NCBI GenBank assembly: GCA_964453435.1
Contig: CAYVQZ010000050.1
Location: forward strand, 1-39,983
Source of the DNA: CAYVQZ01 sp964453435
Lineage (GTDB): Bacteria; Abyssobacteria; SURF-5
Direction: 5' to 3'
DNA length: 39,983 nucleotides
The position numbers and the translations under genes were made by a program. Under the pieces are notes generated by a model, which did not search any database, was not told the origin of the DNA, and saw only the letters and a program-made list of their open reading frames with translations. Shown here in pieces: positions 1-8,152 of the stretch (its first letter is position 1; each line of letters begins with the position of its first letter).

Positions 1-60
1 AGCCTTTTCGGCAACAAGCCGGTAAGACGTGACCCAAAATTGGGAGAAGGGGGAATAGAA

Positions 61-351
61 GTGAAGCGCATCCCGTTGACCATAAAGGGAGAACTCGATT
101 TCGATAACGCCGAGGCGGCAGCCAGAGAAGCGGCATTGAAAGAGGGCGGAGAAGTCTCCCTCGTATCATACTACGACCAGTCTCGAAATGTGCGGTGTCC
201 CCAGAGCGCGGGCATCTGTTGCGGTGATGAGGGGTATCGCATTTACGCAGAGCAACGAGGCGCCGACATCAGAGTCGTTATCAATGATGGCGAATACGAT
301 TGCTTTTTTATAACGGTTCCGCAGGATGTATCGTTTCGCGAACGGTCATAG
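61..351 (+). CDS. AF1514-like small protein of unknown function
   Basis: This 96-residue protein has a GTG start preceded by a purine-rich ribosome site (GGGAGAAGGGGG, about 41-54). An in-frame TTG at 40 lies within that site and is a poorer start. The central part has a conserved-looking stretch with a CCGDEGY motif, then YAEQRGADIRVVINDGEY. From memory this pattern matches the small AF1514 family found in archaea and sulfate reducers; its function is unknown. There is no signal peptide or membrane segment. It converges on rpsU and shares a terminator with it. I am fairly sure it is a gene and moderately sure of the family. Confidence 0.6.
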   Translation: MKRIPLTIKGELDFDNAEAAAREAALKEGGEVSLVSYYDQSRNVRCPQSAGICCGDEGYRIYAEQRGADIRVVINDGEYDCFFITVPQDVSFRERS

Positions 352-381
352 AACACATTCGTCATAGCCTGTCGGCAAAAA

Positions 382-412
382 GAATCCCCCGGGATGTTCT
401 CCCGGGGGATTC
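382..412. terminator. Bidirectional intrinsic terminator between AF1514-like gene and rpsU
   Basis: A perfect 13-base-pair stem (382-394 with 400-412) encloses a 5-base loop, TGTTC. On the plus strand it is followed by CCTTTTTC. On the minus strand it is followed by CTTTTTGCC. It can therefore stop transcripts from both converging genes. Confidence 0.9.
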
Positions 413-485
413 CCTTTTTCCTAAATGCCTTTCTCGACCCGCAACAAGGCGTCAAGAACAGCGCGGCGGCGTCCGCTCGCCAGTT

Positions 486-638
486 TCATGTCGACTTCTT
501 TGTTCTCTTTTTGCGTTTCTTCTTATTGATGAACCGTTCCCGCTTCTTGTATTCGGTGAGTATTTTCTCGTCGGTCACTTTCTTGCCGAATTTCTTCAGC
601 GCTCTTTCAAGGTCTCCGTTTACCTCGACTTTTGCCAT
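486..638 (-). CDS. rpsU: Small ribosomal subunit protein bS21
   Basis: This 50-residue, strongly basic protein begins MAKVEVNGDLERALKKFGKK and continues with a TEYKKRERF segment and a tail of almost only lysine, arginine and threonine. This is the pattern of ribosomal protein S21: an N-terminal strand, a helix with L-ERALK-F, then EYKKRE and a basic C-terminal helix. bS21 sits at the 3' end of 16S rRNA near the Shine-Dalgarno helix and helps initiation. The start is ATG at 638. A weak AGAAGGGG lies about 13 bases upstream, and a TATTAT-like box lies further up at 662-667. It is monocistronic here: the classical dnaG-rpoD neighbours are absent and the shared terminator at 382-412 follows. It is short and easily missed. 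Confidence 0.85.
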   Translation of the reverse strand: MAKVEVNGDLERALKKFGKKVTDEKILTEYKKRERFINKKKRKKRTKKST

Positions 639-659
639 GTGATTTAGATTCACCCCTTC

Positions 660-1152
660 TCATAATAAAGTGATAAAAATGAGGAGTTGGAACTTCGAGT
701 GAAATGCCGCCGGACATGCGCGGAATTTCCAGGACAACCGCTTTCAGGAAAACGAAGTTTGTTCCTGGTCTATCAACCCCCTCGCCGCTTGAGATGATTT
801 GTATTCACGGTGGGAATTCTCGAAAGTCCGTGTTCCCCGGACGTTTTCATAGTACCAAATATGAACAAAAAAGTCCACTTAGAGAGTGTCCCACGATCGA
901 TTCTGAGAGTTGTTCGCTTCGGGGGACAGTGAATCTGTCCGACAATTATGAATGTCAGCGAAAACAAAGCGCAGGGGACTGTCCCAGATTTACGGGCACG
1001 AAGCGCCGTAGAATCGGGACTGTCCCCTGCGCAGAAGACTACCCAGTGGAATTATCGGACACACTCACAGCCCCCTGCGCTGGCTTGTCGGCAATATGGA
1101 CAATCGTGAGACAGTCTCCCTATGCTGCTTTTTTTGGCCGTGGCATACGCTG
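660..1152. other. Gene-free gap, left part unremarkable, right part repeat-rich
   Basis: No reading frame here looks like a protein: the frames shift composition and match nothing known. From about 860 the sequence consists of pieces of the GGGACTGTCCC-type repeat family, including a complete copy at 969-1032. Fragments such as ATTATCGGACA and GAGACAGTCTCCC flank it. The minus-strand methyltransferase gene ends at 1153, so this is its 3' flank. Confidence 0.6.
969..1032. repeat. Dispersed nested palindrome, copy A
   Basis: Outer arms of 17 bases (969-985 and 1016-1032) pair perfectly except for one central T-T mismatch. Between them lies the inner hairpin ACGGGCAC-GAA-GCGCCGT, which contains a bulged G and one A-C mismatch. 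Copies with the same plan occur at 12232-12288, 23051-23118 and 37875-37929. Confidence 0.85.
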
Positions 1153-1950
1153 CTATGCAAAGCATATCCGGAACATCCGGAACGCGCGTTCAAACGGAAC
1201 CGTCGCCGAAAGAGATCCCGTCTGCCGGACGAGTTTTGTCCGCAGTTTATCCACGAGGTCCTTCAATGTTTCATCCGGCACATTCCACAAGTACGATGCG
1301 GTTCGACCTTCGATTCGATTCAAAATGTCGGTAACGGAAATTTCATAATTCCACGTGACGGAATCGAGGGCAAACACATCGGCGCCCATGCTCTCCGCAA
1401 TGGCGAACACCTTGCGTTCCACTTCTGGTTGGTCGGGCAAATATATTCCCGCTTCTGCATACGCTCCAACAATGTCCTCATCGAGCTCATACCGCGCGCG
1501 CAACATTTCCTGAATGTAACGCAGCAGCCGTTGTTCGCCTCCAAACAGCAGGCTGCCCCCCTCGGAAAGGACACGACGGACCTCCTCGATGACGTCGCGC
1601 AGGTTCTCGAGGAGCAGGTGAAACACATGCACCGCAATAACGGCGTGAAACGAGTTTTCTGCAAATGGCAGCGTTCGCGCATCGCCGAAAAGCGCTCGGA
1701 TAGCGCTTTGATTTCCTTTTTTGCGTAACTGGGTCAGCATCTTTTCGGCCACGTCCACTCCCACAATTCGGAAACCGCTCTCGGCTAGCGGAATCGCAAT
1801 CCTGCCGGTTCCAACCCCGATCTCGAGCAGGAGACCGCCGGATGGGTCGATTTCGCGCCGAATGTTTCGTATGATACCCGCAGTCGCAGCCGGGGGCATG
1901 CTTCGGGTATCGTCATAGATGTCAGCGACCCTGTCGAACGATTTGCTCAC
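1153..1950 (-). CDS. Class I SAM-dependent methyltransferase
   Basis: This 265-residue protein has a Rossmann-fold methyltransferase pattern. Motif I, LEIGVGTGR, lies at about residues 42-50, followed by the acidic motif VGVDVAE near 64, then GDARTLPF and HVFHLL (motifs II-III region) and a post-motif VLSEGGSLLFGG. This is the Methyltransf_11/25 type, which transfers methyl groups from SAM to small molecules; the substrate cannot be told. It begins 10 bases after the end of the isomerase-like gene at 1961, so it is probably the last gene of that transcript. There is no signal peptide; it is cytoplasmic. Confidence 0.85.
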   Translation of the reverse strand: MSKSFDRVADIYDDTRSMPPAATAGIIRNIRREIDPSGGLLLEIGVGTGRIAIPLAESGFRIVGVDVAEKMLTQLRKKGNQSAIRALFGDARTLPFAENSFHAVIAVHVFHLLLENLRDVIEEVRRVLSEGGSLLFGGEQRLLRYIQEMLRARYELDEDIVGAYAEAGIYLPDQPEVERKVFAIAESMGADVFALDSVTWNYEISVTDILNRIEGRTASYLWNVPDETLKDLVDKLRTKLVRQTGSLSATVPFERAFRMFRICFA

Positions 1951-1960
1951 GCCCCGTCCC

Positions 1961-2932
1961 TCAGCGCTCGTCGGCGAACAAGCTCTTTCTTACCAGCGAG
2001 AGCGTTTCAACAACATCCTGCTTCTGCATGGCCTCGGGAATCTTGTCCGTTCCGATTCGGTCGAGAACCGCCGACGCGCTTTTCAGGAACGCGATGCTTT
2101 CGTCGACAGCCCGAGTCGCGTCCTCGCGATAGGGAAAGAGGTCGAGAGAGTAATAGCCTTCGTAGTTCTGTCGGCGCAACCAGTAAAGGAGTTCCAGAAA
2201 TTCCACGGTGTGAACGCTGCCAACAATCAAGTCGTCGTCCCACGACCTGTAGTTGTCATTCAAATGAAGGTGAAACAGCTTGTCACCCAGCAGGCAGGCG
2301 GCTTCCGCGACGTTTTCGCCGGCGTTGAACGAGTGCCCGACATCGATGGTGACACCCACATTTTGACTGCTTGTTTCCAGAGACAGGAGAAGCGCTTTGG
2401 AGGCGGAGTCGATGAAACAGTGGGTTCGGGGTTCTTTCGGCTTGTACTCGACGCAGATTTTCAAATCGGGGGCGCTCGCCGCCAGGCTCGCGACGCTCTC
2501 GACAAGGCGTGACCATGCCGCCGGGTAATCCGATTGAAAACAGTAATCGAATCCGTCCTGCCCGAGCCACACATTGATACGGTCGCAGTTCAGTGAACGG
2601 GCGGCCTCAACTGTCCGGAGACAGTATCGACGCGCGCCCTCCCTCACCGCTGGGTCGGTGGCGGAAAGCGAGCCATACCGCCATGTTCTTTCACCGCTGA
2701 GGTCCACCCCCACCATGGCGGCTTCAAGGCCCTCGCCGCGAAGAATGTCTCTCACATCCAGTGCGTTTTCCTCGTTCACATCGGATGGACAGTTCAGTTC
2801 CACCGCCGAAATATCCCGGTTCTTTGAAACCATCGAAATTCTCTCCGGCAGCGGAATATCATCCTTGTATCCTTCCAGGAGAAATCTGTCTCCCGTCTTG
2901 CCATACGCCCACAATCCAACCGCAAATTTCAT
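1961..2932 (-). CDS. Sugar phosphate isomerase/epimerase-like TIM-barrel protein
   Basis: A 323-residue protein of the AP-endonuclease-2/xylose-isomerase-like TIM barrel family. The pattern of metal ligands is visible: a Glu in CVEYKPKEP, an Asp-His pair in TIDVGHSF, His residues in LFHLHLND, and an acidic residue in YYSLDLF. These proteins isomerise or epimerise sugars or inositol derivatives; the substrate is unknown. The start chosen is ATG at 2932 (MKFAVGLWAYG), which has GGAAAGGGG upstream. The longer frame from 2965 adds 11 residues that overlap that ribosome site. It follows tsaE after a 138-base gap, so it may have its own promoter. The methyltransferase gene follows closely. Confidence 0.8.
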   Translation of the reverse strand: MKFAVGLWAYGKTGDRFLLEGYKDDIPLPERISMVSKNRDISAVELNCPSDVNEENALDVRDILRGEGLEAAMVGVDLSGERTWRYGSLSATDPAVREGARRYCLRTVEAARSLNCDRINVWLGQDGFDYCFQSDYPAAWSRLVESVASLAASAPDLKICVEYKPKEPRTHCFIDSASKALLLSLETSSQNVGVTIDVGHSFNAGENVAEAACLLGDKLFHLHLNDNYRSWDDDLIVGSVHTVEFLELLYWLRRQNYEGYYSLDLFPYREDATRAVDESIAFLKSASAVLDRIGTDKIPEAMQKQDVVETLSLVRKSLFADER

Positions 2933-3070
2933 CGGGTCGTTTCCCCTTTCCATCTGTTGAAACAATCACTTGCGGATGCGCGTGAGGCTTTGCTGACGGT
3001 CGTCACTGCACAGACGACCTTTGCGGGGTTCTCGAACAAGCGCGTTGCGGCAAGGCATGGCTCTTCGCGC

Positions 3071-3565
3071 CTACGGTTTCTCGGCGCCAAAACTGTTCAT
3101 GATTCTCCGGGCTTCCGGTTCGGACCATTCGCCGCTCAGCTCCACCTCAATCTCGCGAGCCTCTCGACCGGTGATTGCGAACCTGATCCGAATACTCTTC
3201 TCCGGGAGGAGACGTTCCACCTTGTCGGCCCATTCGATGATTGTGACGCCCGCCGGGTCAAAATAGTCCTCGTAGCCGAGCGCAATCATTTCCGATTCGT
3301 TCCGAAGACGATATGTGTCTACATGGAAAACAGGGATTCTTCCGCGATATTGATTGATAATGGCGAACGACGGGCTCGAAACATATTCGTCCGGACCGAC
3401 CCCCAACCCTTTGGCGATACCTTGGGTAAAAAGGGTTTTTCCGCTGCCGAGTTCGCCGATGAGCGCGACGACGCTGCCCGCCTCGAGCGCTCGGCCAAGC
3501 CGTTCGCCGAGACGCAGCGTATGTTCCGGCGAGTTCGAAGATAACCGCATCCCCCTCATACCCAA
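3071..3565 (-). CDS. tsaE: tRNA threonylcarbamoyladenosine biosynthesis ATPase TsaE
   Basis: A 164-residue P-loop protein with Walker A GELGSGKT at about residues 37-44. It also has the SPSFAIINQYRG and FHVDTYRL segments and the GYEDYFDPAGVTIIEWADKV motif that mark TsaE (YjeE). TsaE is the ATPase that works with TsaB and TsaD to make t6A37 in tRNAs reading ANN codons. The first ATG (3565) overlaps the end of the NIF3-like gene by 10 bases. Later in-frame ATGs at residues 3 and 6 are possible starts. tsaB and tsaD are not in the window. Confidence 0.93.
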   Translation of the reverse strand: MGMRGMRLSSNSPEHTLRLGERLGRALEAGSVVALIGELGSGKTLFTQGIAKGLGVGPDEYVSSPSFAIINQYRGRIPVFHVDTYRLRNESEMIALGYEDYFDPAGVTIIEWADKVERLLPEKSIRIRFAITGREAREIEVELSGEWSEPEARRIMNSFGAEKP

Positions 3566-4668
3566 TCGGAGCGGTCCGTCTTAATGCGGGAGAAGATAAT
3601 CTTCACTTCGGGGAGTTTCTGTTGAAGTTTCTCCGCCAGCGCGGGGAGGATAATGCGCTCGGTCGCTCCGTGGCCCGCCTCAATCACACATAACCCCGAC
3701 GAATCGGCGCTCAGCATCTGATGATATTTCATCTCACCTGTCACAAACACATCCGCTCCCGCCGCCAAAGCCCTCTCGGCAAGGTCGCCGCCGCTGCCGC
3801 CACAAACCGCCACGCGGCTGACTCGCGCCTGGCCGCGTCCCACGATTCGCACTCGCTTGATTCCCAATCGCCTCTTCACGAGTTCCACGTAATCCTTGAA
3901 ATGCACCGGTTCCGGAAGATGCCCGATCCGGCCAAGGCCGGCGCGCCGTCCCGGGTTGGCGACCTCATACAGGTCATATGCGACTTCTTCGTAGGGGTGG
4001 GCGATTTGAAGCGCCGCCACCACGTCGTTCAGAACGCCCTCGGGAACCAGCACCTCGAGCCTGAATTCGGCTTCCTTATTGATTTGGCCGACGGCGCCCG
4101 AGTATGGACTCGCCTTTTTCGAGGGCAGGAACGTGCCGGTTCCCGGTGTCTGAAAACTGCAATAGCTGTACTCGCCGATAACCCCGGCTCCGGCGCGGCA
4201 CATTGCGTTTCTGACCTTGTCCGCGTGGTCCTCGGGAACGAAAACAACGAGTTTGTATTTCTTCTCTTCATACGACACGCTCAAGGGGCGGACCTCCCGG
4301 AGCTCGAGCCGCTGAGCCAGCGCGTCGCTCACGCCGCCACGAGCGCAGTCGAGGTTTGTGTGAGCGACAAAAATCCCGATTTCCTCCCGGATGCTGGCGA
4401 GAATGACTCGTTCGGAAAGATTTGTTCCCGTGATTTTTTCCAGTTTTTGATAGATTACGGGGTGGTGAGCGATGATCAGGCCTGCGCGGCGTCTCTTCGC
4501 CTCGCTCACCACTCGCACATTTACATCCAGGGTCAGAAGAATCTTGTCCACGCTCGAGCGACACGGCGTCTGAAGCCCGATGTTGTCTCCCTCGAGCGCC
4601 ATCTTCGGCGGAGCCAGTTCGTCCATCGCTTCGATAATTCTCGTTAGAGCCACCGTCAAATCTATCAC
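3556..4668 (-). CDS. NIF3-like dinuclear metal centre protein
   Basis: A 370-residue protein of the NIF3 / YbgI / YqfO family. The N-terminal half carries DNIGLQ and the metal-binding IIAHHPVIY motif, followed by HTNLDCARGGVSDAL. A middle PII-like insert (about residues 125-245, KYKLVVFVPEDHADKV to HPYEEVAYDLYEV) is typical of the long bacterial form. The C-terminal part has CGGSGGD, GEMKYHQ and EAGHGATE, which complete the metal site. The start is GTG at 4668, overlapping the permease stop in a GTGA joint; a longer frame upstream is only the shadow of the permease. Proposed roles for the family include GTP cyclohydrolase-like hydrolase and metal-insertion functions, none firmly established. 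Confidence 0.9.
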   Translation of the reverse strand: MIDLTVALTRIIEAMDELAPPKMALEGDNIGLQTPCRSSVDKILLTLDVNVRVVSEAKRRRAGLIIAHHPVIYQKLEKITGTNLSERVILASIREEIGIFVAHTNLDCARGGVSDALAQRLELREVRPLSVSYEEKKYKLVVFVPEDHADKVRNAMCRAGAGVIGEYSYCSFQTPGTGTFLPSKKASPYSGAVGQINKEAEFRLEVLVPEGVLNDVVAALQIAHPYEEVAYDLYEVANPGRRAGLGRIGHLPEPVHFKDYVELVKRRLGIKRVRIVGRGQARVSRVAVCGGSGGDLAERALAAGADVFVTGEMKYHQMLSADSSGLCVIEAGHGATERIILPALAEKLQQKLPEVKIIFSRIKTDRSDWV

Positions 4669-5681
4669 CCCGTCTTCTTTATTTGCCTGCGCAACAGGAA
4701 AATGAACAGCGGGCCCCCGCACAGCGCCGTGATGACGCCTACCGGAATCTCGCTTCCGCGCACTCCGACCCGCGCAACCGTATCCGAAACAATCAGGAAA
4801 ATTCCGCCACCGAGAAAAGCCACCGGGAACAAGAGCCGGTGGTCGGGACCAAACAGCATCCGCATGGCGTGCGGAATTATTAAGCCCACAAATCCAATCG
4901 GTCCCCCCTCGGCCACTGCGCCGGCGGTTACCAGCGACGTCGCTATGAACGCTATCTTTTTCAGCTTCTCCACGTCCACGCCGAGTTGGCTTGCCGACGA
5001 TTCGCCCAGACTCAGCAGGTTCAGGTCGCGTGAGTACCGCAGCAGCACGGCCGAGCCTATCAACACGTAGATGCACGAGGAGATAATGGTCGAGTATCGG
5101 TACTCGATTTTGCCGAGATTGCCCATCAGCCAGAAGATAATATCACGCGCCTTCGTGAAATCGACAATGGATGTTATCAACATTATGAAAGCCGCAAACA
5201 CATAGTTGACAATTACGCCGGTGAGCAGCAGCGAATGAGTTATGACGCGCCCATAGCTTTGCGCAACCCAGTACACGAAAAAAATCGTCACAAGCGCGCC
5301 CGCGAACGCGCCGATTGTCATGGCATTGAAACCCAGCACGCTGTATTGGGCGTTCATCAAGATGCCCGCGGTCGCGCCCAGCGCGGCTCCGCTCGATATT
5401 CCGAGAACATACGGCTCGGCCAGCGGATTGCGCAGAATCGCCTGAAATACCACCCCCGCTCCGGCGAGCGCGCCGCCAATAAGACCGGCAAGTATTATGC
5501 GCGGAAGCCGGATGCCGAACAGAATCGTTGCTTGGGGATTCGGTTTCGCCGAAGTCCGGAAAGCTTCTTTCAGGTCGAGGGGGGTAGGACCGATGAGCGC
5601 GCACACAACAACCGTGACGATGAGCAGCGCCGACATGCACCCGACAATCGCGAGCCAGCGCCGAGCGGTCAACCGCCTCAC
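4665..5681 (-). CDS. BtuC/FecCD-type ABC transporter permease
   Basis: A 338-residue, very hydrophobic membrane protein of the FecCD family with about ten predicted membrane segments. Typical motifs are RLPRIILAGLIGGALAGAG near the N-terminus, NPLAEPYVLGISSGAALGA, and EGGPIGFVGLIIPHAMRML near the C-terminus; the last is the coupling region for the ATPase. It imports vitamin B12/corrinoids, haem or ferric siderophores. The start is GTG at 5681, overlapping the stop of the binding-protein gene (GTGA joint). The longer open frame to 5840 is an artefact of that overlap. No BtuD/FhuC-like ATPase gene follows: a NIF3-like gene takes that place, so the ATPase must come from elsewhere. Confidence 0.93.
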   Translation of the reverse strand: MRRLTARRWLAIVGCMSALLIVTVVVCALIGPTPLDLKEAFRTSAKPNPQATILFGIRLPRIILAGLIGGALAGAGVVFQAILRNPLAEPYVLGISSGAALGATAGILMNAQYSVLGFNAMTIGAFAGALVTIFFVYWVAQSYGRVITHSLLLTGVIVNYVFAAFIMLITSIVDFTKARDIIFWLMGNLGKIEYRYSTIISSCIYVLIGSAVLLRYSRDLNLLSLGESSASQLGVDVEKLKKIAFIATSLVTAGAVAEGGPIGFVGLIIPHAMRMLFGPDHRLLFPVAFLGGGIFLIVSDTVARVGVRGSEIPVGVITALCGGPLFIFLLRRQIKKTG

Positions 5682-6601
5682 TGTTTGTCTTCCTCCGTTT
5701 CGAACACTTCGGGATGAATAGCTCGAGCCACCTCCTCGATTCCGACCATCAGCCGCGGTCCGGCGAGCGTTACATGGTCGGCGACCAGCCCGTGGATTCG
5801 GCCGTTCCTTACCGCCGGAATAGACGGATAGGCGCTCCACATTCTGTTTGCCTTTACCTGTTGAGCCGGCGTCAGCTCGAAATTCAGCGAAGTATAGAGT
5901 ATCACCTCCGGCGCCCGGGAGACAACTTGTTCGATTCCCAGTTGCGGATATTTCGACAGACTGTCTCCCGCTATGTTCTCTCCGCCGGCAATTTCGATGA
6001 GTTCATCGATGAACGTCCCTCTGCCGGCAACGAATAACGGGTCGATCCCGACAATGAACATGACTCGCCTTTTCGGTTGACGCGACACCTTGTGGCGAAC
6101 CTCCAAAAACTTCGCGCTCAGCCGGTCGGACATTGCGGCGGCGGCTTCCTGAGTCGAAGTCGCCTCTCCGATGGCGCGGATTGTTTCGAACAGGTCATCG
6201 AGCGTATCGTTGGGAAGGGTGAGCACCTTGACGCCCAATTGTCTCAAAGAACGGAACAGGCTCTCGTGGGTGGTGTTGGGAAGAGCGATGACCAGGTCGG
6301 GCTTGAGCGCCACAATGGCTTCCATGTTCGGATTGACCACCCCTCCGATTTTCGGTTTCTCTTTCGCCTCCGGCGGATAATCGCAAAAATCGCTCACTCC
6401 CACCACCCTGTCACCCAGACCCAGCGCGAAAACCACCTCGGTGATGCTGGGCGCCATCGATATGATACGCGACGGAAAAGCGTCGTCGAAGCCGTCAGTC
6501 TCGGTTGTCGCTGAATCGGCCGCCGGGTTGCCGCACGCCGAGATGACGAGGAATACGAGAACTGAGACAAGAGCAAGAAAAAGAATTCCTTGAAACTTCA
6601 T
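5678..6601 (-). CDS. Periplasmic corrinoid/iron-complex binding lipoprotein (BtuF/FecB-like)
   Basis: A 307-residue class III substrate-binding protein. A lipoprotein signal ends in VFLVISAC with the modified Cys at about residue 23. The mature part has RIISMAPSITEVVFALGLGDRVVGV (described in pieces: SMAPSITE, ALGLGD, VVGVSDFCDYP) and then the central helix region with ALKPDLVIA. It continues with the second lobe AGGENIAGD and SRAPEVILYT. This is closest in pattern to BtuF-type cobalamin binders. The start at 6601 overlaps the stop of the MetE-like gene (ATGA). Together with the permease downstream it forms an importer; the neighbouring MetE-core protein favours a corrinoid as ligand, which is inference. 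Confidence 0.88.
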   Translation of the reverse strand: MKFQGILFLALVSVLVFLVISACGNPAADSATTETDGFDDAFPSRIISMAPSITEVVFALGLGDRVVGVSDFCDYPPEAKEKPKIGGVVNPNMEAIVALKPDLVIALPNTTHESLFRSLRQLGVKVLTLPNDTLDDLFETIRAIGEATSTQEAAAAMSDRLSAKFLEVRHKVSRQPKRRVMFIVGIDPLFVAGRGTFIDELIEIAGGENIAGDSLSKYPQLGIEQVVSRAPEVILYTSLNFELTPAQQVKANRMWSAYPSIPAVRNGRIHGLVADHVTLAGPRLMVGIEEVARAIHPEVFETEEDKQ

Positions 6602-7641
6602 TGGTCCGCGCCCCGCTCGGTCAATTTGCGGGCTACCTTTACGGTCAGGGCAAGAATCCGCTGCGCCAGGTCTTCATCCGGGATTGGTCCGAGCCCGCAG
6701 CTCGGCGTAATCAACGACTGCCGTTCCAGATTCTCTTTCCCGAGACCTTTTGAAACGAGCGAATCGATTTGCTTTTTGAGGGTATCGCAGAGGAGGTCGG
6801 GTGTCTCCGAACCCGTGAACGATGTCGTCGGAATGATTCCCCACGCGATTATGCCGCCGCGGTCGAGGAACTCCGACAGCTGACCGTCATAGCAGGCGAA
6901 CCCTCCGAAGTATTCGTACGCGTCAAAACTTACGATATCGATGTCGGCTTCGAAAAGTATTGTCCAGTCGGTATTCCCGCAGCAGTGTATTCCCACCCTG
7001 GCGCCCGCCTCGCGCACGGGCCTCGAGAATTCATTCAGGATGGCGATGATCCTGTCGCGGGTAAGGCTGGCAAACGGAGTGCCGAAGCTCGACAGGTACG
7101 GTTCGTCTATGAACACGATGGGTTCGGCTCCGCATCCGCGAAACAGTTTAGCTTGCCAGCGCGCTTTCATCTCCAGGCATTTGGTCAACATATCGGTGGC
7201 AATCTCATCGTATATGATTGCCCGGCCATTGCTGTCCAGGACGCTCAGGCCGAAGGTGACCGGTCCCACGACGTGCCCCTTGAGAAACGACGGGAGCGAG
7301 CGCCGGTCCAGTTCATCCAGGAAAGCGTACAAACCGGCTGCGTAATCGGGCGAAACGCTGAAGTAGTCCACATTGTTCGCCAGGTAATTTTCGTAAAATT
7401 CGGCCTGCGCATCCGGGTCCGGTTCCAAATAGTCCACGCGCCTGCCGGTTTCGTTTACCGAGACGCCGGGCATTTTTTCGGTGAATTGAACCAGCATCTG
7501 TTCGACAAAACGCCTGCGGCTGAGCTGAGGCCAGAAAGGGGCGTCTTCGAAAATATCCATCACGAGCCGGGCCGCTTGCTTCGGCTCGATATGTGGAAGC
7601 GTGCCTATGCCCGTTGCCAGGAAATTTCCCAATATAGTCAT
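6598..7641 (-). CDS. MetE-core (cobalamin-independent methionine synthase/UroD superfamily) methyltransferase-like protein
   Basis: A 347-residue TIM-barrel protein resembling the catalytic C-terminal half of MetE. It opens with TGIGTLPH, continues with FIDEPYLSSFG, then the zinc-ligand motif VGIHCCGNTDW (His and Cys) and a late ITPSCGLGP supplying the last Cys. It lacks the N-terminal half of full MetE (about 750 residues), so it belongs with short folate-independent forms, some of which are known to take the methyl group from methylcobalamin. Its coupling to a BtuF/BtuC-like importer fits such a corrinoid link, but this is inference. RBS is weak (GGAAAG). It is the first well-supported gene of the operon. 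Confidence 0.8.
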   Translation of the reverse strand: MTILGNFLATGIGTLPHIEPKQAARLVMDIFEDAPFWPQLSRRRFVEQMLVQFTEKMPGVSVNETGRRVDYLEPDPDAQAEFYENYLANNVDYFSVSPDYAAGLYAFLDELDRRSLPSFLKGHVVGPVTFGLSVLDSNGRAIIYDEIATDMLTKCLEMKARWQAKLFRGCGAEPIVFIDEPYLSSFGTPFASLTRDRIIAILNEFSRPVREAGARVGIHCCGNTDWTILFEADIDIVSFDAYEYFGGFACYDGQLSEFLDRGGIIAWGIIPTTSFTGSETPDLLCDTLKKQIDSLVSKGLGKENLERQSLITPSCGLGPIPDEDLAQRILALTVKVARKLTERGADQ

Positions 7642-7781
7642 ATTTCTTTCCGCTTCAATGTCGGCAGCAGTTCGATGAAGGATATCGTCAATTGCTCCGA
7701 CGGCTCATGCGAAAGGGTTCGCGCCTGTGAAGAGAGCCGAGGTTCCGCAGGCGCCGGCGCAATCCAATCGACGTCGCTCAC
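7638..7781 (-). CDS. Possible 47-residue leader ORF, unrecognised
   Basis: An open frame starts at GTG 7781 and stops in an ATGA overlap with the MetE-like gene. The peptide (MSDVDWIAPAPAEPRLSSQA and on to TLKRKEI) is proline- and serine-rich early and has no known domain. In favour is the exact 4-base coupling, which matches the style of the whole operon. Against is the absence of any ribosome site, and the GTG lies only about four bases downstream of a TATACT box, so the transcript may begin inside it. It could instead be an untranslated leader of about 135 bases. Confidence 0.3.
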   Translation of the reverse strand: MSDVDWIAPAPAEPRLSSQARTLSHEPSEQLTISFIELLPTLKRKEI

Positions 7782-7784
7782 GTA

Positions 7785-7814
7785 AGTATAACACACGAAA
7801 ATTTATTGCTTCAA
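7785..7814 (-). promoter_or_regulatory. Putative sigma-70 promoter of the MetE-like/ABC operon
   Basis: On the minus strand TTGAAG (7809-7814) is followed after 18 bases by TATACT (7785-7790). Transcription would begin near 7778. I looked in the leader for a cobalamin riboswitch and saw none. Confidence 0.5.
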
Positions 7815-8152
7815 CACACTGAATTCGCCGGATATTTCGTCGAAAAGTGGCTTCCATATGAAATACCCCTTCGCGGGGAAGGGCTTCCGGAGATGGAGGC
7901 AGGAAGAGACAGCAGATTTCCCTCGAAAAGCCGGGCCGGACTTTGCCTGTTAAGACACCGTCCCTTGAAAGAAAAGAAGCGGTAGCGTAGAATGTCAGCG
8001 GAGTTCGCCCCTGATTTCGACGACCGGACAGAACATCTTGCGCACGCGCTTTTTCGCGCAGGAAGCAGAGGGAATTCTCTGACGCGGCACGGGTCCGACT
8101 TCGGGCTGGTTATTGAGGGAAACCCATAATCCCTCCGGACAAAGAAGGCAAT
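7815..8152. other. Intergenic stretch with no recognised gene
   Basis: The region separates the divergent MetE-like operon and the sulfotransferase gene. The only long frame (minus strand) runs on through the antisense of the sulfotransferase and has no family resemblance. A short CCCC-TTCG-CGGGG hairpin lies near 7866-7878 but lacks a T-run. I see no RNA gene. Confidence 0.5.

Noticed and set aside
704..1348. Plus-strand frame of 214 codons
   Set aside because: It runs through the palindromic repeats and antisense to the methyltransferase; composition is not protein-like.
7641..7781. Cobalamin or SAM riboswitch before the MetE-like gene
   Set aside because: Expected, but I saw none of the conserved cobalamin-box or SAM-box segments in the roughly 135-base leader.
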